64,000 bases of DNA from Guyanagaster necrorhizus. Its lineage: Eukaryota > Basidiomycota > Agaricomycetes > Agaricales > Physalacriaceae. Below the pieces are notes generated by a model that was not told where the DNA came from, did no database searches, and saw only the letters and a program-made list of their open reading frames with translations. A program made the position numbers and the translations under genes. Each line of letters begins with the position of its first letter. Within the stretch, counting starts at the first letter, position 1. The stretch is from the NCBI RefSeq assembly GCF_019112545.1, contig NW_025064939.1:71011-135010 (forward strand), in the 5' to 3' direction. Shown here piece by piece: positions 29,911-40,016 of this stretch.

Positions 29911-32280
29911 GTGGGACATTAATCAGACCGTTTATCATTACAGAAGCTAGTTCCTATATATATCATAGAATCCATCTCGTTCCGGGGACTCATTCAATGC
30001 AGGAGTTTTTCACGCATTCCTGATTTCCGCCAGTCTGATTGAGGTTGAAAATGAGTGGTGAATATCTGCCCTATGACCTTACGTATTGTGGACGATATTT
30101 CCTTACATCATCCTCACAAGAACTGCTATTCTTCCTCGATCGCACTCCAATCGTCTACATCTACATGTTAGACAGTTTCCCATTCTGGAGAATATTCCGA
30201 CATAGAAGACTCGACTGCCACACAGGCTGAAATGAGCTTGCCACAGTTCAGAACAGGTGGTACTGGGAGTTGCAAATTTCAACTATTTGGCTAATTCTAT
30301 ACAGATTACGAGCTCTTCATTAACGTTGCATGGGGATGTCCACCCATATAATATACTCCTTGCAGCCAGCATTGAAAGTCTAAAGCACATCGTTCATATC
30401 GACTTGTCAAAATGTAACGTGCGATTTATTAATGCAATGATGGAGGAATTGTGGCATAACGACTCACGATCTTCAGATTGTGGTCGGGTCCTGATGTTCC
30501 TCTGTTGTCCAAGGCATCGTAAATATATCATTGAATTTGCGAGCGAGGAGGGAAGGCTGGGAGATGGTTACTGCCATACAAGCTCGTTCAAGCCGGACGG
30601 TTTATCGACACGGACCTCTGGAATGTCATAAATTTTCATTTTGCGGTCGAAAAACTGTATCACATCAGGTATCTTGGGAAAACTGATGCATCATCGGAGG
30701 TTTCGAACAAATGCCGGAGGGTGTAAGCTGATTAGCAAAGTTTCCTCTACCCGCTTTTTAATACCCTCTTCATGCTGGAGGCCAGCAATTCCTAACCAGG
30801 AAACAACAAAGAATTCATTTCAGTATGCGACGACAATACCTGGAGGTGACCTAAGGAAGGCCTGTCCACAGTCGATGAACAAGGTTCACTTCGGCACTGT
30901 TGAGTATTGTCTATAGACTCCTTCTACCTAGGCGTGAACACCGCTCTACACAATCGTCTTGTCTCCCTTCAGTACTGCAAGTCCGAGTGAGCGCTGAAAC
31001 TGTTCGCTCAAAATGGATACGGTAATCCACATGTCGATTAGAGGTCGTGATGGCGCTAGGGGGAAGATCAGATGTGGCGGGCCATGCAAGTTGACGAGAT
31101 TAGGAAGCAAAGTGGCGGATGTATGCGTGAATAAATGTTGAGTCGGCGTAGAAGTGGACGGAAGCGACAACAGAGGCGGCATGGGAAAGAGAGATAGTCG
31201 GCTGGGTGTGGTGGGCGCGGAGAGAAGTTGGGCGCGGGTCGGGGTGGCGGGAAGTGCAGAGATGAAGAGTCATCGTCGTCGTCATCGAGGAGGGCAGGAA
31301 AGAAGACAGATCCAACCTTGGTCAGGTCATCCAGCCATGTAATAATTCAGACTCGAACGTGCGCAGACGGATGAGTGTGGACAAACTTGATGTGGATGAG
31401 TGGTGGTGCACGGTGTGGATGTAAAAAGAAGGAAAAGAAAGAGAGCGCAAACTGTCCATACTGGCGAGTACTTTCGGTATAAGATACGTCCGAGTCTGTG
31501 GCGACGACCATGCTGAGACGCATATGGTATGCTGCCCTGTGACAAGGAAAACCTACAGTGCGTCGTCATGCCTAACATCTGACATGTAGGGCTTGCCATA
31601 GGAAAAGGTCTGTGTGCCACAGAGAAAATATCGAGAGATCAGCGCCAGTGCAGGGATCAACGAGCATGGAAGCAATGAGGGAGGTGTGGCGAGGACTTCC
31701 AACAGCAAAGGCGACGCTCATCGCGTCTGTTGTGTCGGGTGATAGGCAGGGAGATGTGGGACCGGAACTCGCTGAGCATGCACGACACTCAGGCACTCCT
31801 CGATCGACGGTCCATGTCCAGATAGCCTACAAAAGTCATACAATGAAGAAGAAACCTTGCTCTTTTCCTTATATTCCAACATGAACTCTCCCGTGATCCA
31901 CCACGTCTGCGACGCCTTCATAGTAATCACCATCCTCTTTATCAGCTGGTCTTTTGTGTCGCAGTTGGAGCAACACTGTCGTTGGTCGTTGTCACCGAGA
32001 CCCTGCATCTACTGCCAGCATGCCTTTCGGGGGTTCTACCCCCTGGATTGTAATTGCTTGATTGAGTAACTTTTTACGGTTCCCTTGGTCAGAGATCCCA
32101 AAGTCAGCTCCCGCCTCCACTCAATTCGTCATTGAATTTGTCGCATATCAATCTGGATTCGGCCGTGAAGTAAGAGGATCACCCTGTGCACAACCTGTAA
32201 TGATGACTGTAGAAACGGAATAAAAAAGAATTTCTTGTACCCGACTCGAATTACTTGGTACTGAGACGAACCTCTCAGCC
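29911..32280. other. Gene-poor region with unassigned open frames
   Basis: CpG-normal. A plus-strand frame 30257-30631 (124 codons; LTLHGDVHPYNILLAASIES) and minus-strand frames between 30946 and 32008 (for example a Ser/Thr/Pro/His-rich 31100-31315 and 31718-32008 with CCSNCDTKDQLIKRM) have coding-like composition, but I recognise no family. LIKRM...SLYDFCRL faintly recalls the membrane spans of fungal DUF6534-type proteins; this was not verifiable. Confidence 0.3.
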
Positions 32281-32340
32281 TCTCCTGCTTGATGCTAAGA
32301 GACGTCCTGAAACCCTATCTGAATCGAAAATATGCCACTG

Positions 32341-32383
32341 TGGTACATCCGTCTAGTTGACGCTCTTTCCGGGTTCGACTCCC
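32341..32383 (+). repeat. tRNA-like module
   Basis: TGGTACATCCG (box A-like) and GGGTTCGACTCCC (box B, 32371-32383), 30 bases apart. Confidence 0.5.
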
Positions 32384-32565
32384 GACAAAGAGAATACGTC
32401 CAGGATATGTAGGTTTTTGTTTGTGATGTGGGGTCATGTAAAACTTAGTTGCTTTACAATAGAAATCCATCCTCTATGGAAGGACCTCGCTTGTAAGCTC
32501 GTATTCGAAGATCGGTGGAACGAACCATCTTCGAAACTGAGGTTGTTAATTCGTCGTGGTACTTG

Positions 32566-32610
32566 TACCACATCGGTTTACCATGCGTTGTATCCTCGGG
32601 TTCGACTCCG
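32566..32610 (+). repeat. tRNA-like module
   Basis: TACCACATCGG (box A-like) and GGGTTCGACTCCG (32598-32610). Its twin is at 35335. Confidence 0.5.
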
Positions 32611-32630
32611 GATGAACACATATGTAGACA

Positions 32631-33047
32631 GTGACTGTAATCCCTGTTTTGCACTATGAATACTTTGATGGTGATGAAGGAGTCAAAAAATATTGTATTT
32701 TAAAGGATAGAACCTCTCAGATACTTACCACTCTGACTCCTGACTTTGTCATTCACCTCAGAGATTCACTTGCTTCAGACGATTCAGAAAAAATTGAAGA
32801 CCTGTTTTCTCTGGAGGATGTCACTCCTGCTAGTATACTTCGCATGGATAGTATACAACAAAGCAGTGTTCTTGACTTTTGCACCCTGTCGGGAAATGGT
32901 CCTTACCTTTCACTGGACCTGGTCAAGTCATTGGCACGAAAATTTTCCTGTGTTCGACACTTGGACGGAACTCCTTCACTGTTGTTGCGTAAAAATATTA
33001 TCTTTTTGGGCAGCCCTACATGCCTGGCGAGCTTGAACGGGGTCTGA
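32631..33047 (+). pseudogene. Open frame inside the composite repeat, unknown protein
   Basis: A 138-codon frame starting at 32631. Its first part (HYEYFDGDEGVKKYCILKDR, then LTPDFVIHLRDSLASDD) has a recognisable counterpart in copy b (HYEQISDVEGVKIYGIEKDG, LTPDAIIHFIASEG near 35,430-35,540). Protein-level similarity between the copies suggests the duplicated DNA once held an exon. The family is not recognised. Copy b is stopped soon after. Confidence 0.35.
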
Positions 33048-33178
33048 TTTCGAGTGACATTCAAAGGATGTATACAGGGAGATTTTCTATCCTTGGTTCA
33101 AAGATCCCTACGTGTTTAATGCACCCGCCCCCCTAGATGTCATGGCTTTTGGTTGAAAAGACAATTCCCAACCAGTAT

Positions 33179-33226
33179 TGGTGCGTTGGTTAGAATTCGC
33201 ATTGGAGTTCTGGGTTCGCCTCCCAG
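33179..33226 (+). repeat. tRNA-like module with intact T arm
   Basis: Box A TGGTGCGTTGG (33179-33189) followed by TTAG, and a perfect T arm CTGGG-TTCGCCT-CCCAG (33210-33226). A/B spacing is 33 bases. Confidence 0.55.
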
Positions 33227-33304
33227 TCAGATTAATAGCTGGTGGATTTTTACAGTTCTGTTCTTCTCCAGCTTATCAGTTCCTGTTTCTATAAAATAGC
33301 AAGT

Positions 33305-33365
33305 GTCTGATGGCGCACTGGATAACGTGTTCATAGGAAATCTGGGTTCGATTCTCAGGCGAGAC
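33305..33365 (+). repeat. tRNA-Arg-like relic
   Basis: The D arm TGGCGCACTGGATAACG is that of fungal tRNA-Arg. The T arm CTGGG-TTCGATT-CTCAG (33342-33358) and a partial acceptor GTCT/AGAC with tail GCGAGAC complete the resemblance. The anticodon arm is shortened and unpaired. Confidence 0.55.
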
Positions 33366-33664
33366 AGTTGCGTAAAACTGATCGTCAGTGCCAAAGCATC
33401 TTTTTAATGGTCCACCTTGATCTTGCCAGGCATGATTTTCATTGCCCCGATTTCGTTTTATGTTTCCTTGCCTGGGAGAGTAGACTAGAGAGTTTTCCTA
33501 CTCTATGATAGTTTGAATCCCAGTCAGTGAACTGGGACGTACACTCGGAAATTTCCTTCTGTGTTCTGTACCGTCGGTAAACAGCGCATTGGTATTGAGA
33601 CACCGAGTCAGAGAAAACGGTAACACTGTCCGTTGTTTCCGCCTTAGGTAGCAACATTAAGTAC

Positions 33665-33705
33665 GTGTATCGGTTATACCTGCCAATTGGGTTCGACTCC
33701 CAGGC
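33665..33705 (+). repeat. tRNA-Asp-like relic
   Basis: GTGTATCGGTTATACCTGCC recalls the D arm and anticodon entry of the tRNA-Asp at 4240. Box B GGGTTCGACTCCCAG follows after 24-26 bases. Confidence 0.45.
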
Positions 33706-33720
33706 GGACTTTGCCGCAGA

Positions 33721-34859
33721 AGAAGCAACATACAGAAGATTTTTTAGCGTTTAAGGGTATTCATTAGGAGGATGTTCTCCCACACATCCAGTTATCGAAG
33801 AGCCCTGTTTTCCATCGCAGCGATCAAGAACAGTCAGGACTGCCTGCATCCATGGACAAAATTTGAATAGCCATTTAAATTTGTACATAGTATGTCTCTC
33901 CACAATGGGATCTGGTGGTTCATGGTATGTTCAGAGAGGTGGAATAACACTACGAGGATGGACAATGATAATCGATTACAGGATGCGGGAGATTGGAGTG
34001 CGTCGAGGAAACGGTATGTGTGGGTCGACGTCGACGTGGATAAATCCTATCCATTGTTGGGTCATCGTAGACCGCCTCTTGGAGCGAAAACGCGACCAGA
34101 TCAGTGGAACGTTGACGGTGTTTCTCATAGACTTCTCGCGGAATCCTTAAATGAAAGCCGGTCGACCGAGTGGTGTATAGGGCCGGGCCGTTCTCATGAT
34201 CTCAATACAGGTAGAAGCACCGAGAACAGCCTCTTCCAATGATCTTGTATGGGATCATATCAATTTTCTCTCCAAGCACCCAAACTTGACCCACACTATT
34301 GGGTTTAGAATGTCCATAAGTGCAAGCAGCTGGACGAGGAGGACGACGGCGTGTCAGGAAAGGAGATTGCCAATTGGAGAGCGACGTGCGCATGCACTAT
34401 CCCAGCCTCGAATTATCCGCGTTTGGTGTGACGGCCTCCAACTTTTACGCCAACAACCAAGCATCTCCATCGGTGATGTACGCACCCAAGAAAACAAGTT
34501 CGAGTCCGGAATTGTTTATATCAGCTAGACACAGTGTTCGACTCCCAGACCACTCCGGAGTATTCGTCAGAACCAGAGAGTCGCACTTTTTTGAGAGAGT
34601 CCTCTGGATTTATGGATGTTTAGATGAAGCTTCTTCTTAGGGTTCGGTTCAATGAAGTGTGGTTTTCTGGGATTGCCTCTTTGTATGAAAACGCTTACGG
34701 TAGGATGTCACTCAGCTACTATTGGGGAATGGCGAGCATCACATCTATCTCGACCCCCGATGAAGATATGTTCTTGATTCTCTTTCCTGGGTAACTCTGA
34801 ACGATGACTTGAACACATCCCACTGTGATTGTCGATTCAATTAGCCTTCTAATGACAAA
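33721..34859. other. Spacer between the two composite repeats
   Basis: Overlapping plus-strand frames 33863-34150, 33892-34242 and 34320-34640 show no domain. A degenerate tRNA-like module lies at 34515-34550 (TATATCAGCTAGAC then GTTCGACTCCCAG). No gene is supported. Confidence 0.35.
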
Positions 34860-34870
34860 CTTAGTTTAGC

Positions 34871-34915
34871 GGTGGATCGATTAGAGCATGTGTGCAAAAT
34901 CTGAGTTCAACCCTC
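34871..34915 (+). repeat. tRNA-like module
   Basis: GGTGGATCGATTAGAGC and GAGTTCAACCCTC, about 32 bases apart. Similar to 33305 and to a decayed module near 36,535. Confidence 0.4.
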
Positions 34916-35181
34916 TGAACGCTAGGTTGATTCAACAACTTATCATAGGTTCTTGCCAAAATATTCTGGAAAGTTGTGGATTTGACCATTTGGCCCGCAT
35001 GGAATCATCCCATGCATGACTCAGTGCAGTTGAAAGTCACGCCAAGTGAGTAAATTTCAAAGGTCACTCTTCGGACATGTATAACATGATCATACTCTAC
35101 AGGCACAGGGACTCTAATGCTTGTTTTGCAGAATTTTTCATTTTGTATCCAAGGAATCAGGGGAACATTCGCATCTACTCA

Positions 35182-35220
35182 TGGTACATCGGTTAGCACA
35201 CTCTCCGGGGATTCGAATCC
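35182..35220 (+). repeat. tRNA-like module
   Basis: Box A TGGTACATCGG and box B GATTCGAATCC (35210-35220), 28 bases apart. Twin of 28467. Confidence 0.55.
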
Positions 35221-35334
35221 GTGACTATAGGATGTGGTGTAGAAGAATGACGTTGTTTTTAAGTTCCCCACATTCGAAGATCAGTGGAACGAACCATCTT
35301 CGAAACCGACGTTGTTAATTTGCCGTGGTGCTTG

Positions 35335-35383
35335 TACCACATTGGTTAACCGTGCGTCGTATCGTCGGGTTCGACTCCCAACG
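35335..35383 (+). repeat. tRNA-like module with extended T stem
   Basis: Box A-like TACCACATTGG, then CGTCGGG-TTCGACT-CCCAACG (35363-35383): seven stem pairs with one mismatch. Twin of 32566. Confidence 0.5.
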
Positions 35384-36892
35384 AAGACATATGTAGACCC
35401 GGAAGTGTGCCCTATTTTTTGCACTATGAACAGATTAGTGATGTTGAAGGAGTCAAAATATATGGTATTGAAAAGGATGGACCCTCTTACCTGCCTACGG
35501 CACTGACTCCCGATGCCATCATTCACTTCATTGCTTCGGAAGGTTGTCAAAGATCTGAGGATGTGTCTTGTACATGAAAACGAGTGTGGCAGGACGAAGA
35601 GAGGGCAGGCTATTGGGGGATGTCAATTGATAGTGAGGCTGAGTTTGACTTCAAGAACCTGTAGTGATGTACGAGTCGGGTCGTGGTGGATTTTTTACGC
35701 TTCCGCTGGGCTTCAGGGCATCAGTCAATGCCAAGATATGAGTATGACAGCCTCATGCCCACAAAGTCCTGCCTCAGAGAATCAGGCTCAGGTTGGGCTC
35801 GGCTTGGCCTTTTCGGTGGGCTTTTTCAATCTATTGGAAATTTGGCATGAAGTGAGGTATAGATGTCATCCTCATGCCAAGTTCTGTTGTGAATCATCGT
35901 ATTTATGCTTCAATACCATAAAGTCATACTTATCATGTAAACATTCAATATTTAAATGCTGCCTTAACTGACCAGGGGTTTGGGTTTCCATACTTCAAGC
36001 CTGAGCCTTGGGCCCGGCAAAGCCCTCCATCGGAGTCGGGTTGGGTCACAGGCTTTAAGTATGACATGGACATCATTACGAATAAGCTCTCATGGAAGAA
36101 AGTATTCTTGGCTTCATCACCACAGAAAAAATACCTTCCCTACCACTGGACCATAGTGACCAAGTCTCTTCTATTCCCTCGGTTCGTTTCCCCAACAAAG
36201 CACTATGCCATACATTTTTTTCTATGTGTATGATGAACTGGAATATTTTTTGACCTCTAAGTCTTTTCAGTGTCATTCAATACCAGAGTGACATGGATCT
36301 ATTCATAAAGCAAGAGTGTCAGTATATACAGGGAAATCTTCTGCTCTTGGTTCATGCTGTCCTAGATGTCAGGACTTTTAGTTCAACAGAAAAGCTTCTA
36401 CAAGTACATTGGTTAGAAGTCACACTCGGTTTGGCTCTCAACCAACATGTCAGTGGTATGAGTTTTCCAAGGCTTTTTACAGTTCTCTATGTTACTGCCT
36501 GCTGTTCCTATGGAATAAGAAGTGTCTTGTAATGCAGTGGCTAATGTGTGCATGTGAAATCCGGATTCAACTCTCAGCCAAACTGTGGCATAATCAATTG
36601 ATAGCTCCTAGGGATCCTTTTCTTTGTCCATCATGATCTTGCCCAGTATTGACTTTCATTATCCCAATTTCATTCTATATCTCCCTATCTGTGAGAGTAG
36701 ATAAGAGAGTTTGTCTACCTTATCATAATTGGCATATGCATCTGAATTCCAGTCATGAACTGAGACATATACTTGGAAGTTTTCTGTCTTTGCTATGATC
36801 CCTAGGAGAACAGCACATTAGTGCTGAGACACTGGGTTGGAGAAAAAGGTAATGGCTATTGTCCCTGTCTTAGGTAGCGATGTTAAATATGT

Positions 36893-36927
36893 ATATCAGT
36901 TATGCCTGCTAGACAATGGGTTCGATT
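36893..36927 (+). repeat. Decayed tRNA-like module
   Basis: TATATCAGTTATGCCTGC and GGGTTCGATTA; counterpart of 33665 after CpG loss. Decayed partners of 33179 and 33305 lie near 36,407-36,450 and 36,535-36,585. Confidence 0.4.
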
Positions 36928-37248
36928 ACAATTTAAGATATATGAAAGACAGGATGAAACATGCAAACTTGTAGTAGTTGTGGTATCCCAGACAGCTGTG
37001 TTGTTGTCACTAATGTCTTCCATATCTGCATATTGGTCAGTACAATGCAAAAAGGAACTGGATGAAGGCACACCTGAAATGAAGAAATATTTGAATCCCA
37101 GCATTACTTAGCCATTCCCAAAGACCCTTTTTCTCAGTTACAATGCCAGACATGAGATTCTGTTATAACCAGGAGAAAGATGATTCACTTAGTCAGGTCT
37201 GCACCATTTCTGGCTTTCTTACTTGATACACCAAGAAAGGATTCAGGG

Positions 37249-37764
37249 TGTTATGATTTTTCCTCTTTTCTTTTCTTTTTTTCTTGATTTATCCAGGATT
37301 GACCCCTATTTCTGCTTAGTCAGAGTGCCTAAACCTGGGGCTTAAGACTGTGGAAGTGCTTAGTCAACAGCACCACCCCAATTCTGTTCTGTTGCTGTTC
37401 TGTTGCACTATAGCATGAAGGCAGAGAAGCCTCTCTTATCTTTGTGCAGCAGTAACAGCAGCTCAATACCTTTTGTAGATATCTTAACAACACTGGACAA
37501 AATGCTACACAGCATCAGCAAGGACAATTAGATAATTATATTCTTAGAACAATAACAGATTAGTATTTAAGTAGCATAGCTCTTGCTGTAGTAACCCCAG
37601 CTTCAAGCTAAAGTTTATTCTTCACCATCTACTCTCAAGTGACTTGCAACCACCTTGATCACATAACTCTGATAGTGCATCAGTGAACTTGATCATTTTA
37701 CCTGAAGTGCAAGGTAGTGGTCATTTATCATGTGCTATTGGTCATGTGGAATTTGAGCTTAACA
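37249..37764 (+). repeat. Solo LTR of the chromovirus family, long subtype
   Basis: 516 bp, TGTTATGATTTTTCC...GCTTAACA. Contains GCTTAGTCAGAGTGCCT, GTATTTAAG and CCAGCTTCAAGCTAAAG. Exact flanks CAGGG at 37244-37248 and 37765-37769. Closest in length and insertions to the LTR at 58745, so it is a subfamily distinct from copy 1. Confidence 0.88.
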
Positions 37765-37769
37765 CAGGG

Positions 37770-38229
37770 CAAGAGCCAGCTAATCATGGTCACTGAGTTA
37801 TAGATCATATCTTAAAGGGGTTGGATAATCTATTGTTTGCCATTTATACAATATTCTCATAAAGCATGTCCAATATCCAGTGTCAAAATTGGTGCTGGAA
37901 GTGAAAATTTCAGTGCAATCCAAACTGAAGCTAAAGATGTCTTAGAAGGTCTCCCAAAAATAATATGCTTAGCCAATACTGCAGTTTGATATACTACCTA
38001 TGCCTATAGCACAGAAGCTGCAAAATGAAGTCAGGAAAAAGGACAGTGAGAAAGGAAGCCATTCTTTTGGATTAGTTGGGATTGCACTTTCCAGGCTGTG
38101 CATCTGGCTAGGGTTGAAGTTGAACCTCCAGCACCAGTTTTATTCTTTGCATCTACTCCATTTTTCCTGTCCTCAAAGTATGTGGGCTTCATCTGCCTTG
38201 TAATTGAATATTCACACAAAAATGACAGA
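37770..38229. other. CpG-depleted spacer
   Basis: No recognised gene; probably the upstream part of the F-box pseudogene locus. Confidence 0.35.
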
Positions 38230-39390
38230 TGGACCTGTCTTCTGTCCTTCTGCTTGAAGTTGTCCAGAAGATCTTCCATCACTCTCTGAAAGATTGCAAA
38301 GTTCCTGTGCAGTCATTTGATTTTTCCGATGGCCTGTAGGTCTTAGGACAAGTAAACAGTGTGTAGAGGAATGCCTCTTTGACATCAAAGTCATTCTGGT
38401 TGAGCATAAACATCATAGTGGGAAATTTTGGCTTCAACACTTCTCAGCTCAAATCTAGATGACTCCACAGTGAATCTGCTGAGGATAATGGGGAGATGCC
38501 TCCTGTGGTTGATGTAGACTCCATCAATAGTTGAGAAGAGGATAAGGATACTGTCTACATCATATCTAGTAGCACAGCAAACCAAACTCTCACCAAAATC
38601 CTTTATCACTCCAGAGATGTCCCTCTCAATGTCACCCTATTCTTCTGGATTGTCAGCACAGTTCCTCTCATGTGGCAACAGTTTTTTTCCATCCTCTCCA
38701 CATCCTCTTTCTATTGGAAAATGCTCCATCGCAATGCTCCAAATGCTTTCTGAGAAATTTTTGCCAGAACCTCTGCTCCAGTGAGCTGTCTACTGCTACA
38801 TGATCTGTGTGTGACTTTTGAGGAATCATCCAATATCATCTCTCCCATTGCATATGCTTGTCCCAATGTGGTAACATTGGCAATTCACTTTCACCTCCCC
38901 AATAGCTTCATCAATGTTTCCAAAGATCCTGTTACAGTGCCAGTTCTAAGGCATCTCAAAGCTGATGATCCAGGAATACTCAATGAAATTACTGCACCAG
39001 ATCTGAACTACCTATCAGTGTGTAGTATCATAGTTTGAGAAGAGGAATCATCTAAGATCATCACTTTTCTGATATGATCCCAATGCTCTCATCTTACTGA
39101 ACTGGACTTATCTTGGTTTGGTATCTCTGAAGATGCTGTTGACATCTGGTCTCACATCCCTACACTAAAATGTCTGTCAATTTACTTCTACTTCAAGGAA
39201 AGCTTCTTCATTGTGGTGAAGTTTATTCCTTCTCTCCTACTACAGCTACAGAAACTGAAGCTTGTTGGTAAGTCCAAAAATGCTATCTCAGACAGTAATA
39301 TTGTACTTGACATGTTTGAGGTGAGACTCACAGGTGGAGTGCTAGAGGTTGTCAATATGTCCATTCTCCTTGGAAGCATTTCACAGTCCT
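38230..39390 (+). pseudogene. Decayed F-box/leucine-rich protein gene
   Basis: Several stops interrupt what was a mushroom-type F-box gene. Readable blocks in order: LNVTLFFWIVSTVPLMWQQF near 38,620-38,690 (the post-F-box region); TFEESSNIISPIAYACPNVV and VPVLRHLKADDPGILNEI (38,781-39,038); then LTELDLSWFGISEDAVDIWS, LQKLKLVGKSKNAISDSNI and LTGGVLEVVNMSILL up to about 39,390. The repeated Leu pattern matches the C-terminal repeats of such proteins. CpG is almost absent, so decay matches the neighbouring repeats. The F-box itself was not found. Confidence 0.5.
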
Positions 39391-39553
39391 GATTAGATGT
39401 CTTGAATGCTATTCCAAATATCAGTATCCATATGTCATAGGATGATACAAGTACCTGATATCAACCTTATATAAGTATAGACAGTTTTTGCCCTGAGTCA
39501 ATGGTTAATTCTCCTTAAGCAATTGACCATCATACTCAGTCTGGCCATTATTC

Positions 39554-40011
39554 TGTTAGGCTTAAGCTGCACATGATTAGAAACACATGATAAACTAGCA
39601 TAGCTTTGCATTTGAGCCTTCCACTAGAGTCCACTTGTGTATTCCTTGATTGAAGTGCTTCAAGGCATAAGGAGATAGCTCAAGAGTAGAATGAGTATGA
39701 ATAAACTTTAGCTTGAAGCTGGAGTTATACCCATGAGAGCTGTCCTACCTATATACATGTCTTAGTGCTACTATAAATACTCCTACTTATTATATCTGTG
39801 GTAGTTATTGTGCTCATTGTCTTTGAGCATTATTATCATCTACAATAGTGTCACTGTGCATTGTCGGGCAATGCTGTTGCATTGAAAGACAATGGCCAAT
39901 TGGGCTTGTTGTGATGACTAAGCCAATCCCATGGTCCTAAGCACTGGTTTAGATGCTCTGACTAAGCATAAATAGAGGTTACTTCTGAAGAATAAAGGAA
40001 AAATTGTAACA
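39554..40011 (-). repeat. Solo LTR of the chromovirus family
   Basis: 458 bp on the minus strand (right end ...AATTGTAACA, left end TGTTAGGCTTAAGC). It carries the minus-strand self-primer segment CAGCTTCAAGCTAAAG near 39,705. Exact flanks TATTC at 39549-39553 and 40012-40016. CpG-depleted apart from one site. Confidence 0.88.
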
Positions 40012-40016
40012 TATTC

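Larger units (their letters stand above)
32281..33720 (+). repeat. Composite repeat, copy a, with at least five tRNA-like modules
   Basis: The parts 32,485-32,800 and 33,060-33,720 align base for base with 35,265-35,560 and 36,300-36,935. Copy a keeps its CpG; the second half of copy b has lost it. Recognisable modules sit at 32341, 32566, 33179, 33305 and 33665, with a weaker one near 33,487 (TTTGAATCCCAG). No terminal repeats were found, so the full borders are unknown. It looks like a multi-headed SINE-like unit or a duplicated array of tRNA relics. Confidence 0.65.
34860..36940 (+). repeat. Composite repeat, copy b, with R1 copy b and an internal insertion
   Basis: R1 copy b (34,960-35,265) abuts the counterpart of 32,485-32,800 (35,265-35,560). 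The counterpart of 33,060-33,720 comes at 36,300-36,935. About 740 bp between them (35,560-36,300) is absent from copy a. CpG is normal up to about 35,600 and nearly absent after that, so decay began part-way along the repeat. Confidence 0.6.

Noticed and set aside
33863..34242. Overlapping 95- and 116-codon plus-strand frames as a gene
   Set aside because: Two frames in the same stretch, neither with a domain or splice support.
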